DNA of 64,000 bases from Chamaea fasciata (GCA_029207755.1 JARCOQ010000170.1:1-64000), one strand, 5' to 3'; shown: positions 1-11,200, numbered from the stretch's first letter. Numbers and translations: made by a program. The notes: a model not told the origin generated them from the sequence alone.

Positions 1-158
1 CAGGGCCCGGCTGGCAGGAGCCCAGAACTGCCCAGGGCCAGCCCCAGGCAGCAGCAGCACAGGGCGCTGGTGCCATCCCAGGAGGCTAGGGATGCGGCTG
101 CGAGAGGGCAGAGAGCTGGGAGGCAGCTCAGCCAGGCAGCGCTGCTCTTCAGGCTCAC

Positions 159-2682
159 CTCCACAAGGAATGCCAGGAAAGGCAGATCGCAGCCTGGCTT
201 CTCAATGCTGAGCAGCCGGAGCATGCGGGTTGCGATGCAGGAAGAGAAAGGGATCAAGACATGGCGCATCTCCCTGTCAGGGGCAAAAAGGAAGAAAGAG
301 CCTGAGTAGGGGGGGGGCACACTTTTCTCAGGACTGACTCCCAGAGGTGCAGTCTTTCCCCAGCATCCCTGGAGGGGACGTGGGTGCTTTGGGAGGTGGC
401 CACTCCTGTGCACCCTCCTCTCCCAGCCTTTTCCAGTCTGCTCGGCCGTCCCTAAAGAGACGAGGCCCTCTGGCCCATGACCAGAGGGACTGTGTGGGGC
501 AGCCCAGGCACAGGGCACCAATTCCAGGGACAGCAGGGAGCAGGGGGTCTCACCTGGCCAGCAGAGCCACAGCATAGTACTGGGTATGAGCACAGAGCAT
601 GGTGTCCCAGCCATGCTTGGACTCCACAGCCATCACCTCATTCTCACACTGCAGCCGGCAGAGCAGGGTCTTCATGACCTGCACTGCAAACCTGTGTGCA
701 GAGCAAAGCCCGGGTCACATTGGGAGCACTGGCACTGGCCACAAGGACATGGAAAGGACGGGAGGACGGAGACCTGTTGGGGTCGCTGGGAAGGTGGTGT
801 TCCTCTCGGCACGCTCTCCAGAAGTGATCGACTTCCTGTGGTGGCATCTGCTGTGTGGTGACGACAACATGGAAAAGCAGAGCCACAAAGAGGCGGGAGG
901 AAAAAAGGATCATTGCCTCGTGGCACTCAGGCACCTGGACAATCACCCACACCACCAGAGTTGCCTGCAAAAGAAGTTGCCATGGAGAGCGCTCAGTGCG
1001 AGGTGTCCATGTGGCAGGGCCCCAGGGGAGACGCAGGGGGAGCAGCGGGCCTGGTGGCCCCTGAGCCTGCCCTTAGGCCAGGTTTCAGCCCAGGGCCTGA
1101 GGCAGGGAGAGGATGGAGAGCTGCTGGAGAGGCGACCTGGGGGTGAGCAAATGCCCAGAAACTCACAGCCAGGGCAAAGACGCCCTCCTTGTCCCCATCC
1201 GAGGTGAACGTGCTGTGCAGAGGCCAATCCTCCATCACACAGAGCAGTGTTGGCAGAACCTTCTCCACTGTGGGACTCGATGAGCCTATGCTTCTCCAGA
1301 TCATTGCAGCAGCTCTGTGGGATCAGAGCTCTGTGTCAGGGGCATCTCAGCCACACTACCATGCCCTGTGCGGCTCTGGGGGCCGGGTGACAGAGCCCCG
1401 GTGCCCTGAAGGGCAGGGAGGGAGCACGGCAGCAGGCTCGGGAAACAGAGGGGCCCGAGGGTCCCGGACCTGTCTGCCGCTCTGGCAGAGCCCATTGCAC
1501 AGGCCGTGCAGGGCCATGGTCCTAAAGGCCGAGGAGGCCTGAGCTCTCCAGGCAGGTGGGCCCATACCTGTCACATGTTGGGGCACAGCGCAGGAGGGTC
1601 AGCACCACATCAGTTGGGTGTTCTTCGGCCAGCCTCACGATGTTCATGGGCAGCCTGGTATCCACATTTCCATGCGATGCAAAATTCTGGTGCATCTTCT
1701 TCACAATGGCTGGCACCTGGAAAAGGCATGGGGAAGACTTGGGCCGCTGTCTAGGGGAGCAACTTCACCAGCTTCCCCCAAGAATCGCTTCCCTTCCTGC
1801 CACGCTGTGCCGGCCTCAAAGGCTGAGGGGGCCCAGTGGCCGTGGCTGGAGATGACACACAATCCTGGGAGGCCTCTGGCCCCAGCCCCAGGCTGTTTAC
1901 CTGCTGCTCAGAAGGAATACCACTCTTCTGGATAAAATCCACAGCGGGAGCAGGAATGGCAGTGGGAGTGGCCGTGGCGCCAGTATCTCTGATGCCCTGA
2001 GTCTCTCCAGTGTCAGCCGTTTGGAGGGCCACAGCCTCAGCCACTGCCTTGTCAGCCTTTGCCCTTTGATCATTCAATGCAGCATCAAAATTTTCTAATG
2101 GCTCAGCCAAATCCGTGTTGACATCAGGCTCTGCCTGGGGCTCGGTCAGCCCACAGTCAGGCTCAGCTGAGCCCTCAGCTGCCGTGCTGCTGGTGTTTCT
2201 ACGCCGTATGCGCAGGAATTTTCGGATCATCTGCAGGAGAACAAAGGACAGGGAAGAGAGACGTGTTCCATGGAGTGCTCCAAGCGCGGTGCTCGGCTGA
2301 GCAGTGACAGCAGGCCCAGCCCAGGCGGGGATGGCTGCAGGTACCTTCAGTGTCCTGCGGAAGCTTCCACCGGCAGGCCTCTGCTCTTGTGTGCCATCCA
2401 TGGCTGCATCTGGCAAAGAGCGAGAGCAGCCAGAGCTGAGGGGCTGCGGGAGAGGCCGGAGAACACAGCCCAGCCCTGCCCTCCCCAGGCTGCGATAGGG
2501 ATGGGATGGGATGGGGCCACATTGGCTGCAGCCATCAGCCCTGTGGCCCAGCTCTGCCACTCACCATCCTGTAGTGTCTGGATCCGCTCGGGCTCTTCAG
2601 GCTCTTGTGCTGGGGTAGCTCCAGGGCCTTTGCATTTTTTCCCCCTGAACACTTTGGACAGGCCGAGAATTCTGCCCTCCAT
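159..2682 (-). CDS. MROH-like: MROH-family HEAT-repeat protein, gene copy 1 (partial, 3' part off-window)
   Basis: Exons 1-8 of the gene are visible: 2,565-2,682; 2,345-2,409; 1,901-2,230; 1,568-1,716; 1,167-1,314; 774-964; 554-691; 159-273. All have GT-AG borders with matching phases, and they encode residues 1-418 of the predicted 692. Positions 1-158 are intron 8, and exons 9-15 lie left of the window. The copy differs from the other five at the N-terminus: residue 2 is Glu instead of Ala and residue 17 is Cys instead of Ser. The rest of the visible protein equals copies 2 and 3 except for Asp at 331. No stop or frameshift is visible. This may be closer to an array edge or to a different subfamily, but that cannot be judged without the left flank. 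Confidence 0.75.
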
Positions 2683-2951
2683 GCCACAGCACCTTTCAAG
2701 AGAGATGCCTCAGGAAAGCACTGAGGCAACAAGTTGTGCACTTGCGCCTTGAAAGCACCTGTGGCAGAAGAAGCCTCAGGAAGGCTGCAGGACAGCAAGT
2801 CCTGCACTCTGGTCTCAAGGGCTCCTGCCACAATGACAGGAGGTTCCTCGTAGACGATTCAAGCCACCAAATCCCACAGTCCGGCCTGGAGGCCACAGGC
2901 CACGGGGATAAGAGATGACTTGGAAAACCTCCGAGTCACCAAGTCGTGCAG
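2683..2951 (-). repeat. Degenerate 66-72 bp repeats directly upstream of the gene 1 start codon
   Basis: Four related blocks follow each other on the minus strand, beginning at 2,951, 2,879, 2,807 and 2,741 (spacings 72, 72 and 66 bp, all multiples of three). Each opens with a variant of GTGCAGGACTTGCTG. The frame that runs through them is open except for one TGA in the second block and would read LHDLV, LWDLV, VQDLL and VHNLL at the block starts. It is out of frame with the ATG at 2,682. The block is probably 5' UTR or promoter-proximal, and may be a decayed coding repeat. Confidence 0.7.
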
Positions 2952-3720
2952 TCTGGCCGTGAGGTCAGCTGCACGAGTCACTCCTCGTAGAAGCTCTGGG
3001 TCAGGCACAAACGAGTGCGCTGTGTGGGGGCTCCTCACAGCACCGCTCTGGCGCGTCCTGTCCCGTCGCCTGCTCCAAGGAATGTGGCCTGGCTGCGTCA
3101 CCGCCAGCACCTATGTCCCCACGTGTCACAAAGGGTCCTTGGACACCCTGTGCCATTCCAAGCCACGGTGACCACGCTGCTGCACCGCGTCACAAAGGGC
3201 CAATGCACACACTGTCACCTGCCCTGGGGCCGCTCCCAGCCCAGCCAAAGTGGCCCAGGTTGGAAGGAACCCCTCACCCCAAGTGTCTAAGACAGCCCTG
3301 AGACAGCATTTTTCGCAGCGGCTCAAACCGTGGGCAAACGCTGCCCTGCTCTGCGGGTTCAGGGCAGCAGAAGGAGCCCCCAGGGCCGCCGATGCAGCCG
3401 CAGCGGGAAGGGCACGGGGCCTCGCACAGAAGCTGGCACGGCCTCCCTGGGACACGTCCCAGCCGGTGGCCGTCCTAAACCCGCGGGTGTGACACAGACG
3501 AGGAACCTGTGGGCCGGGGCACGGACGCTGCTCTGACCCCTGGGGCCAGGGCAGCGCTGAAATCGGCAGGCGTGACGGAGCCCCCGCCCAAGCAGAGCTG
3601 CCGCCCCCCGAGCCCTGGCAACGCTGGTGCCATCTCCTGCCCCAGAGACCTGTGCCCCGGGGCGCTTCTCTGCCACAGGGCAGCCAAAGCCAACGGGCCC
3701 TGGCGGCTGGGCTCCTTCCT
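2952..3720 (-). promoter_or_regulatory. CpG-rich 5' flank of gene 1, possible promoter (repeated in each unit)
   Basis: This segment upstream of the start codon is visibly rich in CG dinucleotides, densest at 3,320-3,720. It contains two exact GTCACAAAGGG elements 64 bp apart (3,125-3,135 and 3,189-3,199). No TATA box was found near a plausible start. A CpG-rich TATA-less promoter would be usual for a vertebrate gene, but no transcription start can be fixed from sequence alone. Equivalents begin at 13,350, 23,748, 34,144, 44,540 and 54,936. Confidence 0.35.
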
Positions 3721-5909
3721 ACAGGGGATGTTGGCAGGAGCACCTGGAGCAAGTGCTGGCAACACTTGGTCTCTGTCAGAAGCTCTTACTCCATGCTGAA
3801 ATTGTTTTCTACTTGGAGTGATTTCCTGAAGCACAAAATCACCCTGGCAGCAGAGGCATAGAAGGAGTTGGCATTTAAGAATCCTCAATTCAGGAAAGCT
3901 TTTCTTCCCGTTACTCAACTCAAGTAGTTGCAAAAAGTTGCCAACTTCCTAAATTTATAGCAATGGCCTGAGAACCTGATAGATTTGCAAGCTTCCTTCC
4001 CATCTCAAAGCAGTGTTAGAAATGATCAGAGCCAATTTCCAAACTCAAAGATTTAGTTAACAAATTTGAAAAGCAATTTCGGGAAATGCTACGATAAATC
4101 AGGACAACATGGATCGAATGTTGGGTGGTCAACCCGGGAGCAGCAAAGGGTGCTTCTCCAGAGTACTGCCCACAACTTCGGGGTCTCGGGGGAGGTGTTT
4201 TAGACCATTGTTCTACCCTGAGGCAAAAACAAGACGGTAACAAAGAACCCGAAGAACATGACATCGTGTACATAAGAGAATCATTGAAATGTCTGGTGTC
4301 CGCAAGGGGTATCTGAAAGAGTTTCCTGAGAAATTGAAAAGACGTCTGCATGAAAAGTCTCCGAATCTTCTGTCAGATGGTTTCTGCCGCCCTCCGCCCA
4401 GATTGGTATGGGATCTCCTGATGAGCTGTGAAGATGTGGTCAGCCCATGCTTCATGGGCCCTTTCCCGCTTATCTCTCTGGCAGATGTCCAGGTAACACC
4501 TTAGGACTGTGAAAAGACTGTGGTATGCAAAGACAGGCCCTGGAAGTGTTTCCAGCAATTCAGGGGATTTTACCTTCCACTGCAAAGTTTTAAGACACAC
4601 GATTAAAATCCAGGAATTTAATACTTTGTATCTATTACAGCAGCAACACATTTGCCTTAAGGTCATCCACTGCATGTCGCTTTGCAAAGCAGAAGACCAC
4701 ACAGAGGCAAAACAAAGGCCTTACTTTGGTTTCAAACATTTTTCTAGGAAGGCATGGGAAGAGCCTAATTCTCTTAAGGAATCAAAGCTCTCCAGGAATG
4801 AAAGCCCACTCAGTGTTACAAAAGAAGCCCAAACAAATGAGTAGATTGCAAAAGGGCTAATCCTCCCCCTGCTCCAGCTATGGAAGTGGCCAAGAAAGTA
4901 GAGCTCTCCCCTCTTCTTCTCTGCAGGAGAAGCAGGATGACTAAGAGAAAAAGTCCCAGCTATTCCTTCAGTCCTCCATCACCAAAGCTGTGCCATAGCA
5001 CAGGTGCTGCCTTCAAAGTGACCCCAGTTCCAGCCTAGACCTCTCACCTTCCAGACAACTCCTTCCCCAACACGCCCAGCAACAGCAACCCCAGCTCAAC
5101 ACCCTGCCAAGACCCGCAGCTGTCCCCATGCCTGCGCAGAGCTTTCCCAACCCCTGGTTCCCTGCACGTGCCGTGGCACGGCACTCAGGAGGATGTGCTC
5201 CAAGGCCTTCCCCGCTAGCAAGCTCAGGCTGCCAGGCCTACGGTTCCTGGATCATCCTTCCCACCCACCCTTCCCGTGCACGGCTGGTCCATTTGCGCTC
5301 AGCTCCGACTTGGCCGCTTCAGCAGGACTGCTGCTAAAGGATGGAGAGCAGCCCGGCAAGCTCCTTCTCCAGCTCCCTCTTTACTCTCGGGGCAGGTAGA
5401 ACATGCCACAGGAAAGCAAGCAGTGCCAAAAGACTTGGGCCAGCATCAGGCACATTGAGGAATGAAACAAGGCCTTTGTTCGATGGAAGGAAGCACAAGC
5501 AATTGACAGAAGTGAAGAGGACTTAGCACAGATATCCAGAAGTCCTTAGCACCAGTTAACATCAGCAAAACCTGGAAGCCTAACTTGACATGAGAGTGAC
5601 TTGACAAAAAGCTTGAGACATAGCCTTTGGGAAGACCTAAGGGCGGCTACAGAATCAGCCCTGTGCAGGGAAGGCATGAGGAAGATGAGCTGCTTTGGTG
5701 AGCTGAGACTCCTCCTGGCCAGCAGGTGGACATTAACTTCAGGCCTAGGATTCTGACGCAATGTGTTTCCTTCTAAGCCCCTGCCTATGGAATCACCTCA
5801 GCAGTCTAAAGACGGAAGGGATTTTTGATAGAATTCCTACAGCAACCCACTGAAATTTGGACGTGGCGAAGAAGCCTTGTGCTGGGGTGCAGAGCCCTAA
5901 CCTCCTGCC

Positions 5910-5915
5910 AATAAA
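5910..5915 (+). terminator. Plus-strand AATAAA, possible end of an antisense or spacer transcript
   Basis: AATAAA on the plus strand followed within 20-45 nt by a T/GT-rich tract (about 5,932-5,957), the usual arrangement of a polyadenylation site. No plus-strand coding gene is recognised upstream. Repeated in every unit (16,308; 26,706; about 37,102; 47,498; 57,893). It may end a noncoding transcript or be the 3' end of an old mobile element. Confidence 0.3.
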
Positions 5916-7491
5916 AGAGCTCTTGGTGGACAATGCATTTGTCTGCTGATTTCATTGAATTCTAGAGACCTCTCAGGACTGCTCTATCCTGAGGGAAGGC
6001 CCTTGGCCTTGAGCTGTAGGCACCCGCGCAAGCTTCAGATCAGCTCCCTCAGCTTCCAGGACCTCTCTTGGCCGGCATCCTGACGGGGAGGCAGGACCGC
6101 TGCCAGGCACTGCTGGGACCCAGCAGGACAGGACCGGCTGTCTCGTGTCCACGTAGCACCCCCTGACACAGCCAGGGTCATCCCGAAAGCAGACAAGGCT
6201 CACGTGTCAGCGCAGAGGGGCAAGGAGCGCTGGGCTCCTCTCAGGGTGTCTCAGCTGGGCCTGCTCCACAAGACGCCCCCATTTGAAGGCCTGCTAATGC
6301 CCAGCTGCTAGAAATGCCTGCCTTGTTCTCTCCAAGATGCAGAGGAAGAGGCAGGGAGCAGGGCGCCTTGGGAGGCAAAGCTTCCAAGCCTTTTCTGAGG
6401 CCGCTCACACACCAAGAGCAGCCAAGACTCTCCCTGCTGCCTGGCCCACACAGCCCAGCTCGGTGCTGGCCCTCTGGGCCGCAGCAGCCTCCAGCAAGCA
6501 AGAGGCAAATGCATATTGCCAAGAGTTGAAGCACAGCAGACAGGTAAGATGTGAGACGTGTGTGCGGGAAGGCCTTTGAATTCACAGCTCTCCAAGACAG
6601 CTTTGGGGCTGGCAGCTGGACAGAGATGCTCCTGCTCACACCTGTGTCCAAAGGGGGGGAACACACCCTGCTGCAGGTGCTTGCCTTGGTCTCTGCAGGT
6701 CCAGCTGGATTCCAAACCTGCTCTTCACAGCCTTCTCCCTTCCCTTGTCCGCCTGCCAAGGGCAACGGGCCTCAAGGACTGAAAGGACCACAGAGAGCCA
6801 AAGGGGGACAGTTGTTCCTACATCACTGGGAGCTCCTAGGAAAGCGCATTCCTTCAGCAGCAAGCCCCTTTCCCCCAGAGGCCTTTCCCCAGATTGGAAG
6901 CTTTCCTGGGGAATGCCAAGACACTCTTAAGAAACCCTGGCAAGGCTGAATTTCTTTCTGGTCCTTTCTGGACAGGCGCTCCAGCTCTAGCTGGCATTTC
7001 CCCCAGTGTGATTCCAGCTGGAGGTTGACACATGCAGCCCCAGGCCCTCTACAAACACAAGCTGCCCGCTGCCTCCACTCCTGCCTGCGCTCACAGCAGC
7101 AAAAGCAGGCTCTTCCCGGCCAGAGACCAGAGCCCTGACCCCGCAGGACGCTCTCGCCAGCACCTTCCAGGACTCTCCGCTGTGCACGCAGCACTTTTCC
7201 TGCCCGCTCTCCACAGCCTTTGGAAGACAGAGCACAACCTGGCTGGCGCTGCCATCAGCACACTGCAAACACGGGCAGAGGAAGGAGAAGCAGGGGCTGC
7301 TTTGCGGCCATGCCCAGGAGAGACTGGAAGGCTGCCCTCCCTCTGCTCTCACTCGCTTGGCTTTCTGGCAGCCTCTGAGGCAGGGGCTGCGATTCCTCAG
7401 CTCTGGGCACCAGAACCGCAGCCGGGATCCCGGAACTGCCTGACGGTGCTGGGGCCATTGGCTGGGTCACGCGTCCGAGTCTCGGCCACCG

Positions 7492-7510
7492 TGCTGCTGC
7501 TGCTGCTGCT
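7492..7510. repeat. Short CTG microsatellite in the spacer
   Basis: Six uninterrupted GCT/CTG triplets, present with the same length in every unit I read (17,890, 28,288, 38,684, 49,080). The constant length in all units fits recent homogenisation of the array. Confidence 0.8.
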
Positions 7511-7698
7511 TCACTTGCCCTTAGGCACACCCCAAGCTCCCTGTTAAGGCCTGATGGTCTCTGCTTCTGCCATCTCCCCGACCCTGTGCAGGGATGGAGC
7601 ACTGCTGTGCTTTCAGCAAGCTATTCTTGAAAGCTTCCAGCATTCCAAGCTCCTTTGCCCTCTGTAGATGCTTGCCATGGAATCCCTCACAGCTGGCT

Positions 7699-7839
7699 TC
7701 AGAGCGTCCTCAGGTTGGCTCTCTCAAAATCCGGGAGCTTCAGGCTGCTCAGTAGGACCTTAAACTGCACAGTGTTGTGGAACTGGACCTTCAGCACAGG
7801 CACCTTTCCAACCTGACGCGGCCTCGCTCCTCTGTGTCT
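7699..7839 (-). other. Unidentified exon-like open stretch in the spacer
   Basis: On the minus strand an acceptor-like TTTTGTGCAG (7,840-7,849) is followed by 141 nt that stay open for 46 codons up to TGA at 7,699-7,701. The translation has a natural protein composition, with stretches such as VPVLKVQFHNTVQF and LKLPDFERANLRTL. I do not recognise the family. It lies downstream of the gene 2 polyadenylation signal. It could be an alternative last exon, an exon of another transcript, or a relic captured in the duplicated unit. Copies: 18,097-18,237; 28,495-28,635; 38,891-39,031; 49,287-49,427. Coding status is unproven. Confidence 0.25.
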
Positions 7840-7934
7840 CTGCACAAAAGACGGCGCGCAAGAGGACGGCAGCAGGGGCCTGTGTGTGCTAGGGCTCAGA
7901 TTTTACACCGTTTCAGCTCCACAGAGACGCAGGT

Positions 7935-8221
7935 GAAGTGAAGAAGCCAAAGTGTTTATTAATTCAAGGCCAAGCAAAGGGATGAGCTGGGAAGGAATAA
8001 GGGGGGATGGGCAGGGTCTGAGGGCTGGGGGGAGGGAGCTAAGTACAAAGAGCGAGAGGTGTGAAGCCAGGAGAATTGTGCTCAGCCTCAGCTGTGCGTG
8101 GAGCTCCAGCAGCACTGAGAGATGGTGTCCTCTTCAGTGTCTCCTGGTGTGTTCTTGGGACACCGGTTTGCTGGATTCAGAAGACGTCCCCAGTTGTTTA
8201 GCTTTCTGGGGAAAGCAGGCT
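7935..8221 (-). other. 3' UTR of gene copy 2, with equivalents in copies 3-6
   Basis: The final exon runs on from the TGA at 8,222-8,224 to the polyadenylation site, about 285 nt of untranslated sequence. Equivalent segments lie at about 18,333-18,619, 28,731-29,017, 39,127-39,413 and 49,523-49,809. In the phase-0 reading of this exon a longer frame would stay open for 48 codons to a TGA near 8,129. If the exon 14 boundary is different from my model, part of this segment may be coding. Confidence 0.55.
7955..7960 (-). terminator. Polyadenylation signal AATAAA, gene copy 2
   Basis: AATAAA on the minus strand 262 nt past the stop codon, followed by a GT/CT-rich stretch (about 7,918-7,930) that fits a downstream element. 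Cleavage would be expected around 7,935. Confidence 0.75.
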
Positions 8222-11200
8222 TCATTTTGCAGGTTCAGAGCATGACGGCCTGTTGTCTTGCCTCTGGGTTTGAAGGGCTGCAAGAGAGAAGAATAGAGAC
8301 ATGGTCAGAGGCTGGATCTGTGGGAATCCTAGGAGATCTTCCTGCCAGGGCCATCCCATCCAGCCCTCGTCCACACAGGGAGCAAAGGCCTCCAGAGCTG
8401 AGGATTGCAGCTGTCTGCCCGGGCAGTGCAGCTTCCCCCGCCAGAGCCGCTGACGGCCCGCTGCCCTCACTCACCCTGACTGAGAAGGTGAAGCTGTCCT
8501 GGCTGCCCCCTCAGAGAGCGTGTCACGGCCCCAGCGGCACGGCTCCCTGCCAGCGCCGCTGCCAGCCCTGTGGCCACACGGCCTCCTGCCCCGGCAGGGC
8601 TCAGCCCGGGCCCTTGCCGCCAGCTGCCGCCCCAGGGCACGGCTGCCAGAGGGCGGCAGCAGCCCCGAGGGCAGGCGGGGCTCCACGGCGCCGGGCCCGG
8701 ATGCCGCTGCTGCAGCCGGGGCAGCAGCAGCCAGGGCCGGGGCCGAGCTGCGGCGGGCCAGGGAGGGAGCCCGGGCTCGTGGCTCACCCAAGAACCACAT
8801 GGCTGCCTCTGGCAGGGACTCCTGTGGGTTCTCCAGGTAGGGCAGGGCCCGGCGCAGGTGCTCGGCCGCTAGGATCCTGTCGTCTGCCAGCTGGAGAGAG
8901 CAGCAGGAAAGAAGGGTTGGCGCGGGCTCAGCCGCTGGCGCCGGGCTCTGGCCGCGCCCAGCCCCGGCCTCCCCTGCCCGCACGGCCCTGAGGCCCGGCC
9001 AGCAGCCGCTGGCGCCGGGCTCTGGAGGGGGCAGAGGGCCGGCTGCTGCCCGGGGAGCCGCGGTGCCGCCCCGTGCCCGCAGCCCCGCTGGGCCGGGACT
9101 CCACGGGCACCCGGCTCGGGGCCGCAGGAGCCTGGAGAAGAGCCCGCGGGGCCCAGGGAAGGCAGCGGCGTGTGGGGCGCAGGCTGGAGCCCCCGGGTGC
9201 AGCACTGGGCAGGGGCCACGGCTGCCAGCCCCGCGGCCATGGATCTTCTCCAGGCTGAGTCTGCCACTTCTCCAAGCCATCCTTACCTTGCAGTCATCGA
9301 TAGTCAAGGGATGTTCCTTTGTCAGGAGCTTCTCGAGATCCCTCCTCTTCAGGAACTTGGCCGCACAATACAGGGTTTCCCGAGAGGCCTGAAGAGCAGC
9401 AGAGATGCAGAGATGGCACCACAGCCCAGGGCACAAGGACTCGCATCCCTGTGCCAAGGCCTGGAGAAGGACGCAGCCTCCTCCTCCTCCTGCAGCAGGG
9501 CAGGAGGCAGCTGAGCCCCCGTCCCAGGGATGCACAAAACCTCACATTTGCCACACGCCGGTTCTCATCATGGCAGTAGAATAAAAGTAGGTACAGGCTC
9601 TTGTTTACAGTTGCCTTCAGGCGCTTTTTTCCCTCCTTCACTACCAACTCCATCACCTTACAGAAGAGGTCAATGGAGAGCAGTTGCATGTAGCTATTTT
9701 CCTAGAGGAAAGGAAAAAACCTAAGCATCAATTACTCCAGGCCCACCTAGGCAAAGGCCTGAAAATGCAGACAGCACAAGGTTTCTGGGCAGCACCCAAT
9801 TCCTGTGGCTCGGGTTGCAGAACCTTACATTGTTAAAGAGCGCCAGGAGTGCCTCAGCCAGCTTTGGGGCGGTGGTGCTGGATACCAGGATGTCTTCGCT
9901 CTCCAGCATATTAGTAAGCACACGGAGGGTCAGGGCAACCACCACTCCATCTTCATCAGCCAGCAGATCCACAAAGCTTTCAGACAGGCAGCACATTCTT
10001 CTGGCCTGTGTGGAACACAAGGCTGCGCTGTGAAGCCGTGAACAGCTGCACCAGCGACAGCGCCCAGGCACTGCAAGCCCAGCCTGCTGCCGCAGGGCCC
10101 AGACACCAAAGGCCTGTCCCAAAGCACTCGGGCAGCTGAGGCAGGAGAGCTGGGAGCAGCTGCCTCAGCTCCTGAAGCCCAGCCAGCCCATGGGGCTGCT
10201 CTCCCCAGTGCAGCTTCAGCTGCTGCCCCCTTCTCACCATCAGGGGATCCTTGCTGAGCACCAGCAGGCCTTTGAGCGCCAGGCGACACCTCTTCCTGCA
10301 CTCGGTCCGCAGGTACCTCGACACGACCCTCAGGACCCAGCCACCACATTTAGTCCAGTCCAGGCACTCCAGAACCTGAAAGGCACAGGGCAGTGGTACA
10401 GGGCCCGGCTGGCAGGAGCCCAGAACTGCCCAGGGCCAGCCCCAGGCAGCAGCAGCACAGGGCGCTGGTGCCATCCCAGGAGGCTAGGGATGCGGCTGCG
10501 AGAGGGCAGAGAGCTGGGAGGCAGCTCAGCCAGGCAGCGCTGCTCTTCAGGCTCACCTCCACAAGGAATGCCAGGAAAGGCAGATCGCAGCCTGGCTTCT
10601 CAATGCTGAGCAGCCGGAGCATGCGGGTTGCGATGCAGGAAGAGAAAGGGATCAAGACATGGCGCATCTCCCTGTCAGGGGCAAAAAGGAAGAAAGAGCC
10701 TGAGTAGGGGGGGGGCACACTTTTCTCAGGACTGACTCCCAGAGGTGCAGTCTTTCCCCAGCATCCCTGGAGGGGACGTGGGTGCTTTGGGAGGTGGCCA
10801 CTCCTGTGCACCCTCCTCTCCCAGCCTTTTCCAGTCTGCTCGGCCGTCCCTAAAGAGACGAGGCCCTCTGGCCCATGACCAGAGGGACTGTGTGGGGCAG
10901 CCCGGGCACAGGGCACCAATTCCAGGGACAGCAGGGAGCAGGGGGTCTCACCTGGCCAGCAGAGCCACAGCATAGTACTGGGTATGAGCACAGAGCATGG
11001 TGTCCCAGCCATGCTTGGACTCCACAGCCATCACCTCATTCTCACACTGCAGCCGGCAGAGCAGGGTCTTCATGACCTGCACTGCAAACCTGTGTGCAGA
11101 GCAAAGCCCGGGTCACATTGGGAGCACTGGCACTGGCCACAAGGACATGGAAAGGACGGGAGGACGGAGACCTGTTGGGGTTGCTGGGAAGGTGGTGTTC

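Larger units (their letters stand above)
3721..7934. other. Spacer 1 between gene 2 (3' end) and the gene 1 promoter
   Basis: No confident protein gene, RNA gene or named transposon was recognised. The stretch about 3,780-5,000 and again 5,420-5,960 is AT-richer than the surrounding DNA and may be an old, unrecognised transposon. A plus-strand AATAAA lies at 5,910-5,915. Plus-strand splice-like signals are present: polypyrimidine-CAG at 4,902-4,926, CAG/GTAAGA at 6,541-6,549, and an acceptor ending at 6,975. The part from 5,960 to 7,900 is GC-rich, with a short CTG run at 7,492-7,510 and an exon-like open stretch at 7,699-7,839. Confidence 0.6.
1..10398. repeat. Array unit 1 (left type)
   Basis: This unit carries exons 1-8 of gene 1, a full spacer, and exons 9-15 of gene 2. 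It has the long G9 run near 309 and the longer intron-12 form near 8,935, which are left-type markers. It shares GGTGCCATC near 3,627 with units 4-6, whereas units 2 and 3 have GGTGACATC at that place. Exon 1 of its gene start has two private amino-acid changes. Confidence 0.95.

Noticed and set aside
4120..4140. Retroviral primer-binding site in the spacer (TGGTCAACCCGGGAGC)
   Set aside because: It only loosely resembles a primer-binding site and matches no common tRNA end; no LTR pair surrounds it and the base varies among units.
4016..4844. Open frames of about 110 codons on both strands of the spacer
   Set aside because: No family resemblance, overlapping on both strands, and in unit 6 they accumulate substitutions without respect to the frame.
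6241..6765. 174-codon minus-strand frame in the spacer
   Set aside because: It overlaps several equally long frames on both strands, has no recognisable domain and no supporting splice or promoter context.
8471..9535. 354-codon minus-strand open frame through introns 12-13 of gene 2
   Set aside because: Same GC-rich region. Only the short exon segments within it look like MROH sequence; the rest is low-complexity intron translation.
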